A stretch of DNA of 62,080 nt from Gallionella sp. (GCA_023229845.1 JALNYK010000019.1:1-62080); one strand, 5' to 3'. Counted from the first letter of the stretch, positions 23,797 to 33,454 are shown. Numbers and translations are program-made. Notes: generated by a model from the sequence alone, not told the origin.

Positions 23797-25497
23797 ATGC
23801 TGACATTGGGGGCGGGCGGGGCGCTGCATGGAACTCGTTGGCTGTTGCTGACGATGCTGGTGCTGTTGCATGGCGCGCTGTTGTTCGGGGTGGAGAGTCC
23901 GTGGGCGCGCTCTCTGTTGCTGGCGCACATGGGTTTGTTCCTGATCTGGCAGCCGCTATGGCGCGGCGAGCGCGAGGTGGGGCCCGGCGCGCTTGCCTTC
24001 ATCGCGCTGGCGGCGGTGGGGATGGCGTACTGGCTGAACTGGTGGGCGGTCGCTTTCTGGTTGATCGGCTTGTTCGGTCTGGTCGGGGCGCGCGTGTTCT
24101 CGTTCCGCGACCGCTGGACGCGCCGGCTCTATCTCGCCGTGGTGGCCTACCTGCTGGCGGTGCTGCTGTTGTGGGTGGTGCCGCACCTGTTTGCGGCGAA
24201 GTTCACGATAGAGATCGGTCGCGCGATGATGAATTTCGTGCTGCCCTTGTTGCTGGTGGCGATGGCGCTGCTGCCGGGGCGCAAGGAGCAGCCCGAAGAG
24301 GCGCGTGCGGTGGATTTCATCTACAGCCTGCTGCTGTTCATGCTACTTGCGTTGGTGGTGCTCGGCAGCCTAGCTTTCATGACGCTGGCGAAGCTGGATT
24401 ATCCGGAGGCGCTGTTGCGCACTTTGTTCCTGATTGGTCTGGTGTTGCTCGCGCTGGGAGGTCTGTGGAATCCGCGCTTCAGCCCGTCGCTGATGCGCAG
24501 GATAGGCTTCGGAGGACTACAGGCGATTTTTTCGCGCTACCTGTTGAGCGTCGGCACGCCGTTCGAAAGCTGGCTGCGGCAACTGGCCGAGGCCGCGCAG
24601 CGCGAGCCGGATGCGGCCTCTTATCTGCGCCGCGCGGTCGCCTTGCTGGGCGAGTTGCCCTGGCTGTCCGGGCTTTCCTGGCAGACGGCGGATGGCGCCG
24701 GGCAACAGGGAGAGTTCAGTCGCCATGACGTGCGTGTGCAGGAGAGCGGACTGCGCCTCACCCTGTATGCCCGGCATGCGCCCAGCCCAAGCATATTGCT
24801 GCATGTCTATCTGCTCGCGCAGCTGATCGGCTATTTCTACCAGGCCAAACAGCGCGAGCAGAACCTGCGCGACATCACGCGTCTGCAGGCGGTGTACGAG
24901 ACCGGTTCGCGCCTGACCCACGACCTGAAAAACATGTTGCAGTCTTTGCATTCGCTGACCGCGATCGCGCAGAGTCCGGAAGTGCGATCGCAGCAGTTGT
25001 TGCAGCAACAGTTGCCGCAGCTTACCCATCGCATCGAGCAAACGCTGAACAAACTGCGCCAGCCGCAGATGCAGAACGATTCTCCGCAACTCGCGCTGAA
25101 TGCATGGTGGGATGGCCTGCGCCAGCGCAACAGCCATCAGCCAATCGAATGGCATGCGCCGGACAGCCGGCCGGACAGCGAAATTCCCGCGACGCTGTTC
25201 GATTGCGTGCTGGACAACCTGATCGACAATGCGCTGAAGAAACGCCAGCTCGAACCCGCCATCTCTATCGATGTCGAATTGCAGGCAGCACCGCTGCGCC
25301 TGACCGTCTGCGACAGCGGTTCGTCTATCCCGGAGCAACTGGTCGCCAACCTGTTGCACAATGTTGTCGTTTCCGAGAACGGTCTGGGGATAGGTTTGTA
25401 TCAGGCGGCGCGTTGGGCCGAACAATTGGGTTACCGGCTGACGCTGGTCAGCAATCAGCCGGGCAGGGTGTGTTTCGAATTATGCAGGAGTAGTTGA
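23797..25497 (+). CDS. Membrane sensor histidine kinase with HDLKN H-box
   Basis: A 566-residue kinase with about nine hydrophobic segments in residues 10-230, a cytoplasmic linker of about 140 residues that could be a degenerate GAF domain, and a transmitter. The H-box is atypical, THDLKNMLQSLHS (about residue 375), as in kinases of the PrsK/HDLKN type. The N-box is LDNLIDNALKKR (about 470), G1 is VCDSGSSIPEQL and G2 NGLGIGLYQAA. No response regulator is adjacent. The frame is open back to 23689, which would place the start inside the pilin promoter, so I chose ATG 23797; the start is uncertain. It is followed two bases later by def. Confidence 0.78.
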   Translation: MLTLGAGGALHGTRWLLLTMLVLLHGALLFGVESPWARSLLLAHMGLFLIWQPLWRGEREVGPGALAFIALAAVGMAYWLNWWAVAFWLIGLFGLVGARVFSFRDRWTRRLYLAVVAYLLAVLLLWVVPHLFAAKFTIEIGRAMMNFVLPLLLVAMALLPGRKEQPEEARAVDFIYSLLLFMLLALVVLGSLAFMTLAKLDYPEALLRTLFLIGLVLLALGGLWNPRFSPSLMRRIGFGGLQAIFSRYLLSVGTPFESWLRQLAEAAQREPDAASYLRRAVALLGELPWLSGLSWQTADGAGQQGEFSRHDVRVQESGLRLTLYARHAPSPSILLHVYLLAQLIGYFYQAKQREQNLRDITRLQAVYETGSRLTHDLKNMLQSLHSLTAIAQSPEVRSQQLLQQQLPQLTHRIEQTLNKLRQPQMQNDSPQLALNAWWDGLRQRNSHQPIEWHAPDSRPDSEIPATLFDCVLDNLIDNALKKRQLEPAISIDVELQAAPLRLTVCDSGSSIPEQLVANLLHNVVVSENGLGIGLYQAARWAEQLGYRLTLVSNQPGRVCFELCRSS

Positions 25498-25498
25498 A

Positions 25499-26050
25499 AT
25501 GAGCGTCAGAGCGGTTTTGCGCATGGGAGATGAGCGGCTGCAGCAGGTGGCCGAGCCGGTGCGGGATTTTGGCGGCGAGGAATTGCGCGAACTGCTGCGC
25601 AACATGCGCGACACGATGGAAGCGCTGAGCGGCGTCGGGCTGGCCGCGCCGCAGATTGGCGTCGGCCTGCGCGTGGTGATCTTCGGCGCCCCTCCTGATC
25701 GGAATAATGGGCAGAATCCGCGCTATCCGGATGCCGGGGCGGTGCCCTATACCGTGCTGATCAATCCCGTCGTCACGCCGCTAGGCGAACAATACGAGGA
25801 GGGTTGGGAGGGCTGCCTCAGCCTGCCCGGCTTGCGCGGGGTAGTGCCGCGCTTCCTGCATGTGCGCTATCAGGGACATGACGAGTATGGCGCGCTGATC
25901 GACCGCACCGTGAGCGGATTCCACGCGCGCGTCGTGCAGCACGAATGCGATCATCTGGACGGCATCCTCTACCCGATGCGGATGACCGACATGAGCCGCT
26001 TCGGCTACACTGCCGAACTGTTTCCGGGACGCGAAACGCAGGAAGAATAA
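25499..26050 (+). CDS. def: Peptide deformylase
   Basis: A 183-residue metalloenzyme removing the formyl group from nascent N-terminal methionine. All three motifs are present: GVGLAAPQIGV (motif 1), EGCLSLPGLRG with the metal Cys (motif 2) and HECDHLDGILYP with both metal His (motif 3). EGCLSLPG plus a longer loop after motif 1 place it in the second-copy group of deformylases common in Betaproteobacteria; a main def next to fmt may exist elsewhere. It starts 2 bases after the kinase stop. Confidence 0.95.
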   Translation: MSVRAVLRMGDERLQQVAEPVRDFGGEELRELLRNMRDTMEALSGVGLAAPQIGVGLRVVIFGAPPDRNNGQNPRYPDAGAVPYTVLINPVVTPLGEQYEEGWEGCLSLPGLRGVVPRFLHVRYQGHDEYGALIDRTVSGFHARVVQHECDHLDGILYPMRMTDMSRFGYTAELFPGRETQEE

Positions 26051-26061
26051 GAGTCGATAAC

Positions 26062-26180
26062 TGAAACTCGCGTAGCGAGACCTTGTCCCTCTCGCCCGCT
26101 TGCGGGAGAGAGCCGGAGAGAGGGAACGGCCATGGCAAGTTTCATAATCAGGGGGTGGCACACTTGCCATGCCCGTTAAC
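26062..26180. repeat. Dispersed palindromic repeat, copy A (full length)
   Basis: A 119-base element between def and the copper storage gene. It contains TGAAACTCGCGTAGCGA at the left end, a CTCTCGCCCGC-TT-GCGGGAGAG hairpin, a GGAGAGAGGGAAC block, and a right-hand inverted repeat (CATGGCAAGT...ACTTGCCATG) ending ATGCCCGTTAAC. Copy C at 43205-43322 matches it over the whole length. The element stops 14 bases before the next start codon. Confidence 0.85.
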
Positions 26181-26194
26181 CAAGGGAGAAAAGC

Positions 26195-26632
26195 ATGAAC
26201 AGAAGGGAATTGCTGGTCGGGGGCATCGCATTGGCCGGTGCGGCGATGGTGGGGAATGCGCAGGCTGCGACGCATGACCACGCTCATCATCACGGAGCGA
26301 TGGCGAGCGGCGCATTGACGCTGGCGATCTCCGATTGCATCCAGAAGGGAGAAGTCTGCCTGAACCACTGCATCGACCTGCTGGGGCAGGGCGAGATGGA
26401 CATGGCGGCCTGTGCCAGAACCGTCAACGAGATGCTGGCGGTGTGCGGCGCATTGCAGCAGCTGGCGAATCAGAATTCGAAACAGCTGGCGCGCATGGCC
26501 GCGATTGCGATGGATGTGTGCAAGCAATGCGAGGACGAGTGCAAGAAACATGCGGCGAAACACGAGCAGTGCAAGGCCTGCGGCGAGAGTTGCGCGGCCT
26601 GCTATGCCGAGTGCAAGAAGATCGCGGCCTGA
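26195..26632 (+). CDS. Tat-exported four-helix copper storage protein (Csp1-like)
   Basis: A 145-residue Cys-rich protein of the four-helix-bundle copper-binding family (DUF326/Csp). The N-terminus MNRRELLVGGIALAGAAMVGNAQA is a twin-arginine signal peptide. The mature chain starts with a His-rich stretch (THDHAHHHGAM) and has 13 Cys spaced along helices, for example DVCKQCEDECKKH and QCKACGESCAACYAEC. Thirteen is also the number in methanotroph Csp1, where they line the bundle and hold many Cu(I) ions. AAGGGAGA precedes the ATG. A role in holding periplasmic copper is inferred; a CopA-type exporter is encoded at 51-53 kb. Confidence 0.88.
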   Translation: MNRRELLVGGIALAGAAMVGNAQAATHDHAHHHGAMASGALTLAISDCIQKGEVCLNHCIDLLGQGEMDMAACARTVNEMLAVCGALQQLANQNSKQLARMAAIAMDVCKQCEDECKKHAAKHEQCKACGESCAACYAECKKIAA

Positions 26633-26665
26633 CCCCCGCATTCAGAAGATCTCCGCAGCAATTTC

Positions 26666-27622
26666 TCACACCGTGAGCGTGCGGTAAGCGCGCTCCAGCC
26701 GGCTGGCGAACTCTTCGTATTGCAGATCGCTGCAATGCACCATGGTCACGGTCCAGTTGCGGCGGTCGTAGCCGATCAGGTCGTCGAATACGATGGTCTC
26801 CCCATGGGCTTCGCCCGCGTTGTCGCGGCGTATGCCCATGCTGTCCAGCCTGATCGCTGTCTGAGCCAGGCGCAGGTGTTGCGCCGGTTCCAGCAGCACC
26901 GCGACGAAGTCTTCCTGATAATGATCCAGTTCCAGTGTGCCGATGGCGCTTTGCAGGTCGGCCACCAGGCGCGCCAGTTGTTCCTGCAGCGCTGGGCGGG
27001 AGTGCTCGTCGGCCGCGCGCAACTGTGCCATCAACACGTCCTTCTCCTGCATTAGCACCTGCTTTTCCTGTTTGCGCTGTGCGATACGCTGGGCTACCTT
27101 GCCTATCAGGCGGTCAAACAAGCTCATCGCGACAAGCTCGCGGGCATGGACTTCGCTGGCTGCCGGGTTCTCTATCGTGTGGCTGGTGAAATAGATCATG
27201 TTCTGCATCACGTCGTGTTGCACGACTTCTCCGGTCAGGCGCATGCCGACCACGGCTTTCTCGATCCGGCGCATGCCCATCAATGCATATACTTCCCCGT
27301 CGGTGGGGTATTCGCGCAGATGGTTTTGCAAGGCCAGGCTGCTCCCCAGTGCATCCGCGACGGATTCGACTGAGGGGAACAGCGCATGCACCAGCGGATC
27401 GCCGGCATAGGACTCGCGGTTGATCTCCACCGGCCCTGGCAGTTGGGCCGCCAGGGTGCGGGCGTATTCCAGCGCGGACTGGATGGGGGCGCGGTAATCG
27501 TCCGGGTAGCCGCTGGTCTGCTTGAGCAGCGGCTCCACGCCGTTGACGGCGCGCTCGATGGCTGGCAGCAGGTCGGGCGGCTGGCTGGGTTCGTGGCCGA
27601 AAAGATGTGCGAAAACATTCAT
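26666..27622 (-). CDS. Hypothetical protein with central coiled coil
   Basis: A 318-residue soluble protein that I do not recognise. It starts MNVFAHLFGHEPSQPPDLLP, and has a long charged helical region (about residues 165-225, KVAQRIAQRKQEKQVLMQEK then LRAADEHSRPALQEQLARL) likely to be a coiled coil. Its C-terminus is rich in aromatic residues. No signal peptide or membrane helix is seen. It is transcribed in the same direction as the HDOD gene 50 bases upstream and may share its operon. Confidence 0.7.
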   Translation of the reverse strand: MNVFAHLFGHEPSQPPDLLPAIERAVNGVEPLLKQTSGYPDDYRAPIQSALEYARTLAAQLPGPVEINRESYAGDPLVHALFPSVESVADALGSSLALQNHLREYPTDGEVYALMGMRRIEKAVVGMRLTGEVVQHDVMQNMIYFTSHTIENPAASEVHARELVAMSLFDRLIGKVAQRIAQRKQEKQVLMQEKDVLMAQLRAADEHSRPALQEQLARLVADLQSAIGTLELDHYQEDFVAVLLEPAQHLRLAQTAIRLDSMGIRRDNAGEAHGETIVFDDLIGYDRRNWTVTMVHCSDLQYEEFASRLERAYRTLTV

Positions 27623-27672
27623 CCTATTTTCTCCATCGCCGCAAACAGCGAGCGACCGGCGATGCGGCAGGT

Positions 27673-28509
27673 TCAGTCTAGGAACTGCTCGCTGATATGT
27701 TCGTAGTACTCCTGCTCGGTGTCCGGGCTGATGCCGAGCTCGGCTAGCACCTCGTGGCGCAGCTTGTACCAGATCGGATCGTTGACCCGGCCGATGCGAT
27801 GGTAGCAGTGGATCGCCAGTTGCAGGATGGCGACCAGCGTGCGCACCGCGCCATGCTCCTCACGCGGCACCTCGTGATGGTACAGGATCGCCATGCACAC
27901 GAAATCCGGCAGTTTCCAGTGGCGCGCCACCAGATAGCCGATGCTGCTGTGATCGACGTGGAATTGTTCGTCTTCCTCGGTCAGGTTGGGGAAGCAGCAG
28001 GCGTTGTCCAGATGCAGTTTGCCGCAGTAATCCGGGAAGCGCTGCATCAGCACCGGCACGCCGCATTCGAGGAATATGCCCGCCATATAGGCCTGGTCGG
28101 GGAAAACGTTGCATACCGATACGCGATCTGCCGCGATTAGCGCCGCAATTTGGGCGATTTCCTGCGAACGGGTCCAGAAAAGTTCGAACGACTTGCGCGC
28201 TGAATCGGACAGACTGGTGGATAGCGATACGGCCTGCACCAGGTTGTAGGTCTGCTTGACGCCGATCAGCATCAGCACCTGTTCTATTGTGTCGAGTTTT
28301 TTGCTTCCGCCGAACACCGGCGCACGGGCTGCCTTGAACAGCATCGCGGTGATGGCCGGGTCGCTGGAGATGATCGCGGCCAATTCCTTCATGCTGTAGT
28401 CGTCGGTGGCGAATTTCTTTTGTAATTCCAGCATTACTTTGGGTTGGGGCGGGAGCTTGATGCCTTTGCTGGTGAGTTCTTTAATTGCGTTGTCGATGTC
28501 ACTGGACAT
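27673..28509 (-). CDS. HDOD domain protein
   Basis: A 278-residue protein whose first 215 residues form an HDOD domain (KLPPQPKVMLELQKKFATDDYSMKELAAIISSDPAITAMLFKAA region, then MAGIFLECGVPVLMQRFPDYC and HSSIGYLVARHWKLPDFVCMAILYHHE). HDOD proteins are inactive relatives of HD phosphohydrolases used as signalling scaffolds, often linked to cyclic-di-GMP and motility. The C-terminal 60 residues are an unassigned helical tail (DTEQEYYEHISEQFLD). Confidence 0.88.
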   Translation of the reverse strand: MSSDIDNAIKELTSKGIKLPPQPKVMLELQKKFATDDYSMKELAAIISSDPAITAMLFKAARAPVFGGSKKLDTIEQVLMLIGVKQTYNLVQAVSLSTSLSDSARKSFELFWTRSQEIAQIAALIAADRVSVCNVFPDQAYMAGIFLECGVPVLMQRFPDYCGKLHLDNACCFPNLTEEDEQFHVDHSSIGYLVARHWKLPDFVCMAILYHHEVPREEHGAVRTLVAILQLAIHCYHRIGRVNDPIWYKLRHEVLAELGISPDTEQEYYEHISEQFLD

Positions 28510-28578
28510 GGGGCGGTCTTTTTGTAATGAGTGTTGCAGCAGGTTGGACGTGATGACCAGAGCGTTATGATAACCGGA

Positions 28579-29979
28579 CTACGCCGCTCCCGTGTCGGGA
28601 TGGACCATCTCCGAGGGAATCACCCAGCGGTCGAAGTCTTCCGCTGTGACGTAACCCAGCGCGAGCGCGGCCTGCTTCAGCGTGCCGCCGTCGCGGTGCG
28701 CGCGCTTGGCGATCTCGGCGGCGCGGTCGTAGCCGATATGCGGCGTCAGCGCCGTCACCAGCATCAGCGAGCGCTCCATCTGCTCCGCGATGCGCGTCTC
28801 GTTCGCTGCTATGCCGTGCGCGCAGTGCTCCTCGAAACTCGCCATGCCGTCGGCCAGCAGGCGCACGCTTTGCAGGAAATTGTGCGCGATCATCGGGCGG
28901 TACACGTTCAGCTCGAAGTTGCCGGAAGCGCCGCCGAAGTTGATCGCGACGTCGTTGCCGAACACCTGGCAGCACAGCATGGTCAGCGCCTCGCACTGCG
29001 TCGGGTTCACCTTGCCCGGCATGATCGAGCTGCCCGGCTCGTTCTCGGGGATGGTGATCTCGCCCAGCCCGGAGCGGGGGCCCGAGGCGAGCCAGCGCAC
29101 GTCGTTGGCGATCTTCATCAGCGCGGCGGCGAGCGTCTTCAGCGCGCCGTGCGCCGATACCAGTTCGTCGTTCGCGGCCAGCGCGGCGAACTTGTTCGCT
29201 GCGCTCTTGAACGGCAGGCCGCTGCTGAGCTTGAGTACGGCGGCGATGCGGTCGCCGAACTCGGCATGGGTGTTCAGCCCGGTGCCGACCGCGGTGCCGC
29301 CGACCGCGAGACTGTGCAGCGGCCCCAAGGATGCCGTGATCGCCGCTTCCGCGTGCTCCAGCTGCGCGACGTAGCCGGAGAACTCCTGCCCCAGCGTCAG
29401 CGGCGTCGCGTCCTGCAGATGGGTGCGGCCGATCTTCACGATTGCGTCGAAGGCTAGAGCCTTCTGTTCCAGCGTCGCGCGTAGCGCGCGTAGCGACGGC
29501 AGCAACCGGTGGGCGACGGCAGCGGCAGCCGCGACATGCATCGCGGTGGGGAAGATGTCGTTGGATGACTGGCCGAGGTTCACCTCGTCGTTCGGATGCA
29601 CTAAACGTTTCTCGCCGCGCACGCCCCCGAGCAGTTCCGAGGCGCGGTTCGCGAGCACCTCGTTCATGTTCATGTTGCTCTGCGTGCCCGAGCCGGTCTG
29701 CCACACCGAGAGAGGAAATTCCTGCGCATGCAGGCCCGCGAGCACCTCGTCGGCGGCCTGCACGATGGCGGCGGCCTTCGCTTCACTCAGCAAGCCCAGT
29801 TCGCGGTTGACCAGCGCGGCGGCGCGTTTCACCTCCGCCAGTGCCAGCACGACTTCGTCCGGCATGCGCTCGGTGGAGATGTGGAAGTACTGCAGCGAGC
29901 GCTGCGTCTGCGCGCCCCACAGGCGGTCGGCGGGCACCTCGATGGGGCCGAAGGAATCGCGCTCGGTTCTGATGTCCAT
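28579..29979 (-). CDS. fumC: Fumarate hydratase class II
   Basis: A 466-residue iron-independent fumarase interconverting fumarate and malate in the TCA cycle. Recognised from ERDSFGPIEVPADRLWGAQTQRS, SGTQSNMNMNEVLANRA, GQSSNDIFPTAMH, GRTHLQDATPLTLGQEFSG and the superfamily signature GSSIMPGKVNPTQ. Full length. The start at 29979 is the only sensible ATG. It lies 68 bases downstream of nothing related; acnA, another TCA enzyme, is encoded 4 kb away on the same strand. Confidence 0.97.
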   Translation of the reverse strand: MDIRTERDSFGPIEVPADRLWGAQTQRSLQYFHISTERMPDEVVLALAEVKRAAALVNRELGLLSEAKAAAIVQAADEVLAGLHAQEFPLSVWQTGSGTQSNMNMNEVLANRASELLGGVRGEKRLVHPNDEVNLGQSSNDIFPTAMHVAAAAAVAHRLLPSLRALRATLEQKALAFDAIVKIGRTHLQDATPLTLGQEFSGYVAQLEHAEAAITASLGPLHSLAVGGTAVGTGLNTHAEFGDRIAAVLKLSSGLPFKSAANKFAALAANDELVSAHGALKTLAAALMKIANDVRWLASGPRSGLGEITIPENEPGSSIMPGKVNPTQCEALTMLCCQVFGNDVAINFGGASGNFELNVYRPMIAHNFLQSVRLLADGMASFEEHCAHGIAANETRIAEQMERSLMLVTALTPHIGYDRAAEIAKRAHRDGGTLKQAALALGYVTAEDFDRWVIPSEMVHPDTGAA

Positions 29980-30026
29980 ATTCTTGTCCTGTCTTGAATT
30001 GCGGATAACCCTTAAAACCTTATTTC

Positions 30027-30157
30027 ATCCACGAAAAACACGAAAGCCACGAAAAAAAGCATGGGCTTAAATCAAACTGGTAAACGCTCATCGGGTGATG
30101 AAATTAACTTCGGCATACATCTGAATCTATTCGTGTTCTTTCGTGCCTTTCGTGGAC
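30027..30157. repeat. Inverted pair of CACGAAA-type repeats
   Basis: A Lys-codon-like A-rich block at 30027-30054 (TCCACGAAAAACACGAAAGC...) recurs imperfectly as its reverse complement at about 30130-30157 (TTCGTGTTCTTTCGTGCC...). CACGAAAnn units of this kind are dispersed in many betaproteobacterial genomes. The pair fills the gap between fumC and amrS and could form a long hairpin. Confidence 0.55.
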
Positions 30158-30197
30158 AATTGTTTTTCCGGGATAACAGCACCGCAAGGCCTGGATT

Positions 30198-31284
<1,087 letters not shown>

Positions 31285-31292
<8 letters not shown>

Positions 31293-31848
31293 GATGAGCC
31301 TCTCCTTCGCTCCATTTCTGCACGGTGTAATGCGACAGCCTGACGTCGTCCGACCAGAAGTCGGACGGCAGGCCGGCCTTGTTCTTCAGGTTGGCGATGA
31401 ACGATTTCGGATCGGGCAGCTGCGCCCATACCTGCGGCAGATAGGTGGCGCGGTGGCGGCCGCACTCGAAGATCACGCCGTCCCGGCAGGGATTCAGCTG
31501 GGCGAGCGCATCTTCTTCGCTGCTGTGACTGATGAGTTGCGGCTTGCTGAGTAGCGATACCTCGACGAGCAGATCGGCGAATTCCTCCTTCGTCAGCGGC
31601 GGGAAGCGCGGGTCGCGAAACGCCGAGGACACGGCGTTCTGGCACACGTCGTCGATTAGCGGACGGCAGGCTTCCAGCGTGCCGATGCAGCCGTGCAACT
31701 GTCCGTCCAGCATCAGCGTGACGAAGGTCGCGCCGGGCTCTTCCAGCCAGCCAGTGCGGGGCAGGTCGTGCGAGCGGAAGCCGAGCTCACGGCCTATGGC
31801 CGCGCGTGCCAGATGCAGCAGGGTTTCTCCTTGGTCAGTGGCTAACAT
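31285..31848 (-). CDS. amrA: AmmeMemoRadiSam system protein A (AMMECR1 domain)
   Basis: A 187-residue AMMECR1-family protein. The family signature LHGCIGTLEACRPL (about residues 50-63) and the later EVSLLSKP and YLPQVWAQLPDP are clear. The frame is open to 31881, but ATG at 31848 has a strong GGAGGAAG site and gives the usual N-terminus. It overlaps amrB by 14 bases and amrS by 8, so the three proteins are translationally coupled. The molecular role is unknown. Confidence 0.93.
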
Positions 31849-32725
31849 GATCTTCCTCCTTGGTGAAGGCGAATGCGGCATAGCCGACCACGCGGTCGCG
31901 CGCGCCTGCGGTGTCGCCGGAATTGCGCAGGTCGAGCAGATGCGGCGTGAGATGGTGCTTGCGCGCCGCGACGATCAGGCCGTTGATCGGCGTTCCGCCG
32001 CAGGCCTGCTCGTGGGATACGGGCTGGCGCAGATGGACGATGTCGTCGGCGGTTCCGCCGTCTATGGACTGCGCGTCGGCGTAGGGCAGGTAATGCGACA
32101 GGTCGGAACTGACGACGATCAGCGTCTCGTCGCCGCCCCACAGGGTTTCCAGCACCTCGGCGACCTCGTCGGCGGTCGCCATGCCCACCGCCAGCGGCAC
32201 CAGCGTGAAATCGGACAGCACGCTCTGCAGGAACGGCAGCTGCACCTCCAACGAATGCTCCAGCGCGTGGACGGCGTCGCTGACGACGACCTGAGGCAGA
32301 TGAGCGATGGCACGCATCGCTTCGGCGTCCAGCTTCACCCGCCCCAGCGGCGTGTCGAACGCTTCGGCTTCCGGCAAGGCCAAGCCGTGCACCGCGACGC
32401 GGTGGGTGGGGCCCAGCAGGATGACACGGCGGATGCGCGGCGCGATGTCCTTCAGCGCGGCATAGGCGCTGGCGGCGATCGCGCCGGAGTAGACGTAGCC
32501 CGCATGCGGCGCGATCAGCGCTTTAACGTGAGATTCGCGTAGCGACTCCTTCGCCTCCTCGCCCGCTTGCGGGAGAGGATTGAGGAGAGGGGAACGAGCA
32601 TGCTCGTGCGGTTTCAATTGGCGGGCTTGGGCTGCATCAAGGAAACCCCGCACTTCCTGGGCAAGCTCACGGGGATCGGCGGGATAGAACATCCCGGCGA
32701 CGGCTGGAGTGCGAACGGTAGGCAT
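31835..32725 (-). CDS. amrB: AmmeMemoRadiSam system protein B (MEMO1 family), with repeat-encoded insert
   Basis: A 296-residue MEMO1-family protein related to extradiol dioxygenases. It starts MPTVRTPAVAGMFYPADP and shows the expected His motifs IAPHAGYVYSGAIAASAYAAL and LLGPTHRVAVHG, SSDLSHYLPY, and the Cys region ACGGTPINGLIVA. Between the first helix (FLDAAQARQ) and IAPHAG lie about 25 extra residues (about 42-66) with LNPLPQAGEEAKESLRES. They are encoded by a copy of the dispersed repeat read in frame. The core fold on both sides is intact, so the protein is probably functional. First gene of its operon. Confidence 0.92.
   Translation of the reverse strand: MPTVRTPAVAGMFYPADPRELAQEVRGFLDAAQARQLKPHEHARSPLLNPLPQAGEEAKESLRESHVKALIAPHAGYVYSGAIAASAYAALKDIAPRIRRVILLGPTHRVAVHGLALPEAEAFDTPLGRVKLDAEAMRAIAHLPQVVVSDAVHALEHSLEVQLPFLQSVLSDFTLVPLAVGMATADEVAEVLETLWGGDETLIVVSSDLSHYLPYADAQSIDGGTADDIVHLRQPVSHEQACGGTPINGLIVAARKHHLTPHLLDLRNSGDTAGARDRVVGYAAFAFTKEEDHVSH
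32529..32594. repeat. Dispersed palindromic repeat, copy B, inside amrB
   Basis: The left end TGAGATTCGCGTAGCGA, the CGCCCGC-TT-GCGGG hairpin and the GAGGAGAGGGGAAC block match copies A and C, but the right-hand inverted repeat is absent. On the minus strand it is translated as part of AmrB. Confidence 0.85.
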
Positions 32726-32882
32726 AACAACCCCCTTTCTGGTGATGCCCGCTAGATGAGGGCATGCATGGCAAGAATCAAGTCCTGCCCGAATCCGGCC
32801 GGCAAGACCGCAATGACTCGCGGGTCTTTCGCAGACCGGAATATATCGCAGCCTGCTGGTTGAATGTCCGGCAACTGTACTG

Positions 32883-32910
32883 TTGCATGTATGTATAAGG
32901 TGCGTATATT
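32883..32910 (+). promoter_or_regulatory. Promoter of brnTA
   Basis: TTGCAT (32883-32888) and TATATT (32905-32910) are 16 bases apart. Transcription would start only a few bases before the brnT ATG, and no Shine-Dalgarno sequence is seen, so the toxin may be translated from a nearly leaderless message. Confidence 0.5.
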
Positions 32911-32919
32911 ATTGATGGC

Positions 32920-33189
32920 ATGGACATCGAATGCGATCCACGAAAAGCGGCCGCTAACCTGAAAAAGCATGGTGTGACGTTCGACGAAGCTGCCACAGCC
33001 TTGCTCGATCCGATGGCGCTTGCACGCGAGGACGATGATGCCAAAGGCGAAGCGCGTTTCGTGGCCGTGGGCATGTCCGGTACGGGGCACCTGATCACTG
33101 TCTGTTACACGCTACGCGACGAAGAGACCATAAGACTCATCTCTGCACGCAAGGCAACCACCAATGAACGGAGGCAATATGAAATCTGA
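32920..33189 (+). CDS. brnT: BrnT family toxin
   Basis: An 89-residue RelE-fold RNase toxin. The start MDIECDPRKAAANLKKHGVTFDEAATALLDP and the C-terminal LISARKATTNERRQYE are hallmarks of BrnT; the conserved Asp/Lys/Glu/Arg positions appear present. The toxin gene comes first, the usual order for brnTA. Its 3' end overlaps brnA by 11 bases. Confidence 0.9.
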   Translation: MDIECDPRKAAANLKKHGVTFDEAATALLDPMALAREDDDAKGEARFVAVGMSGTGHLITVCYTLRDEETIRLISARKATTNERRQYEI

Positions 33190-33454
33190 ATACGATTTTT
33201 CCAAAGCTAAGCGCGCGAAGAACGTGCCGCACCTAGCCAAACTGCAAGCCGAAAACGCCGCAGGCAAAACGCGCGTCACCATGTATCTGGATGCCGCCGT
33301 GGTGCAGGCTTTTCGCAATCAGTCCGAGGCGGAAGGGAAGGGTTACCAGACGCTGATCAACGACGCGCTGCGTCGAGTTATTTCGCAAAGCGGCGAGCCG
33401 ATGACGGAAGAAAGATTGCGGCAGATCATTCGCGAGGAAATCAAGGCGGCGTGA
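33179..33454 (+). CDS. brnA: BrnA family antitoxin
   Basis: A 91-residue ribbon-helix-helix antitoxin that binds BrnT and represses the operon. It starts MKSEYDFSKAKRAKN and has the DNA-binding part KTRVTMYLDAAVVQAFRNQSEAEGKGYQTLINDALRRVI (about residues 28-66). The frame is open to 33164, but GGAGG at 33170-33174 fits ATG 33179. Confidence 0.9.
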   Translation: MKSEYDFSKAKRAKNVPHLAKLQAENAAGKTRVTMYLDAAVVQAFRNQSEAEGKGYQTLINDALRRVISQSGEPMTEERLRQIIREEIKAA

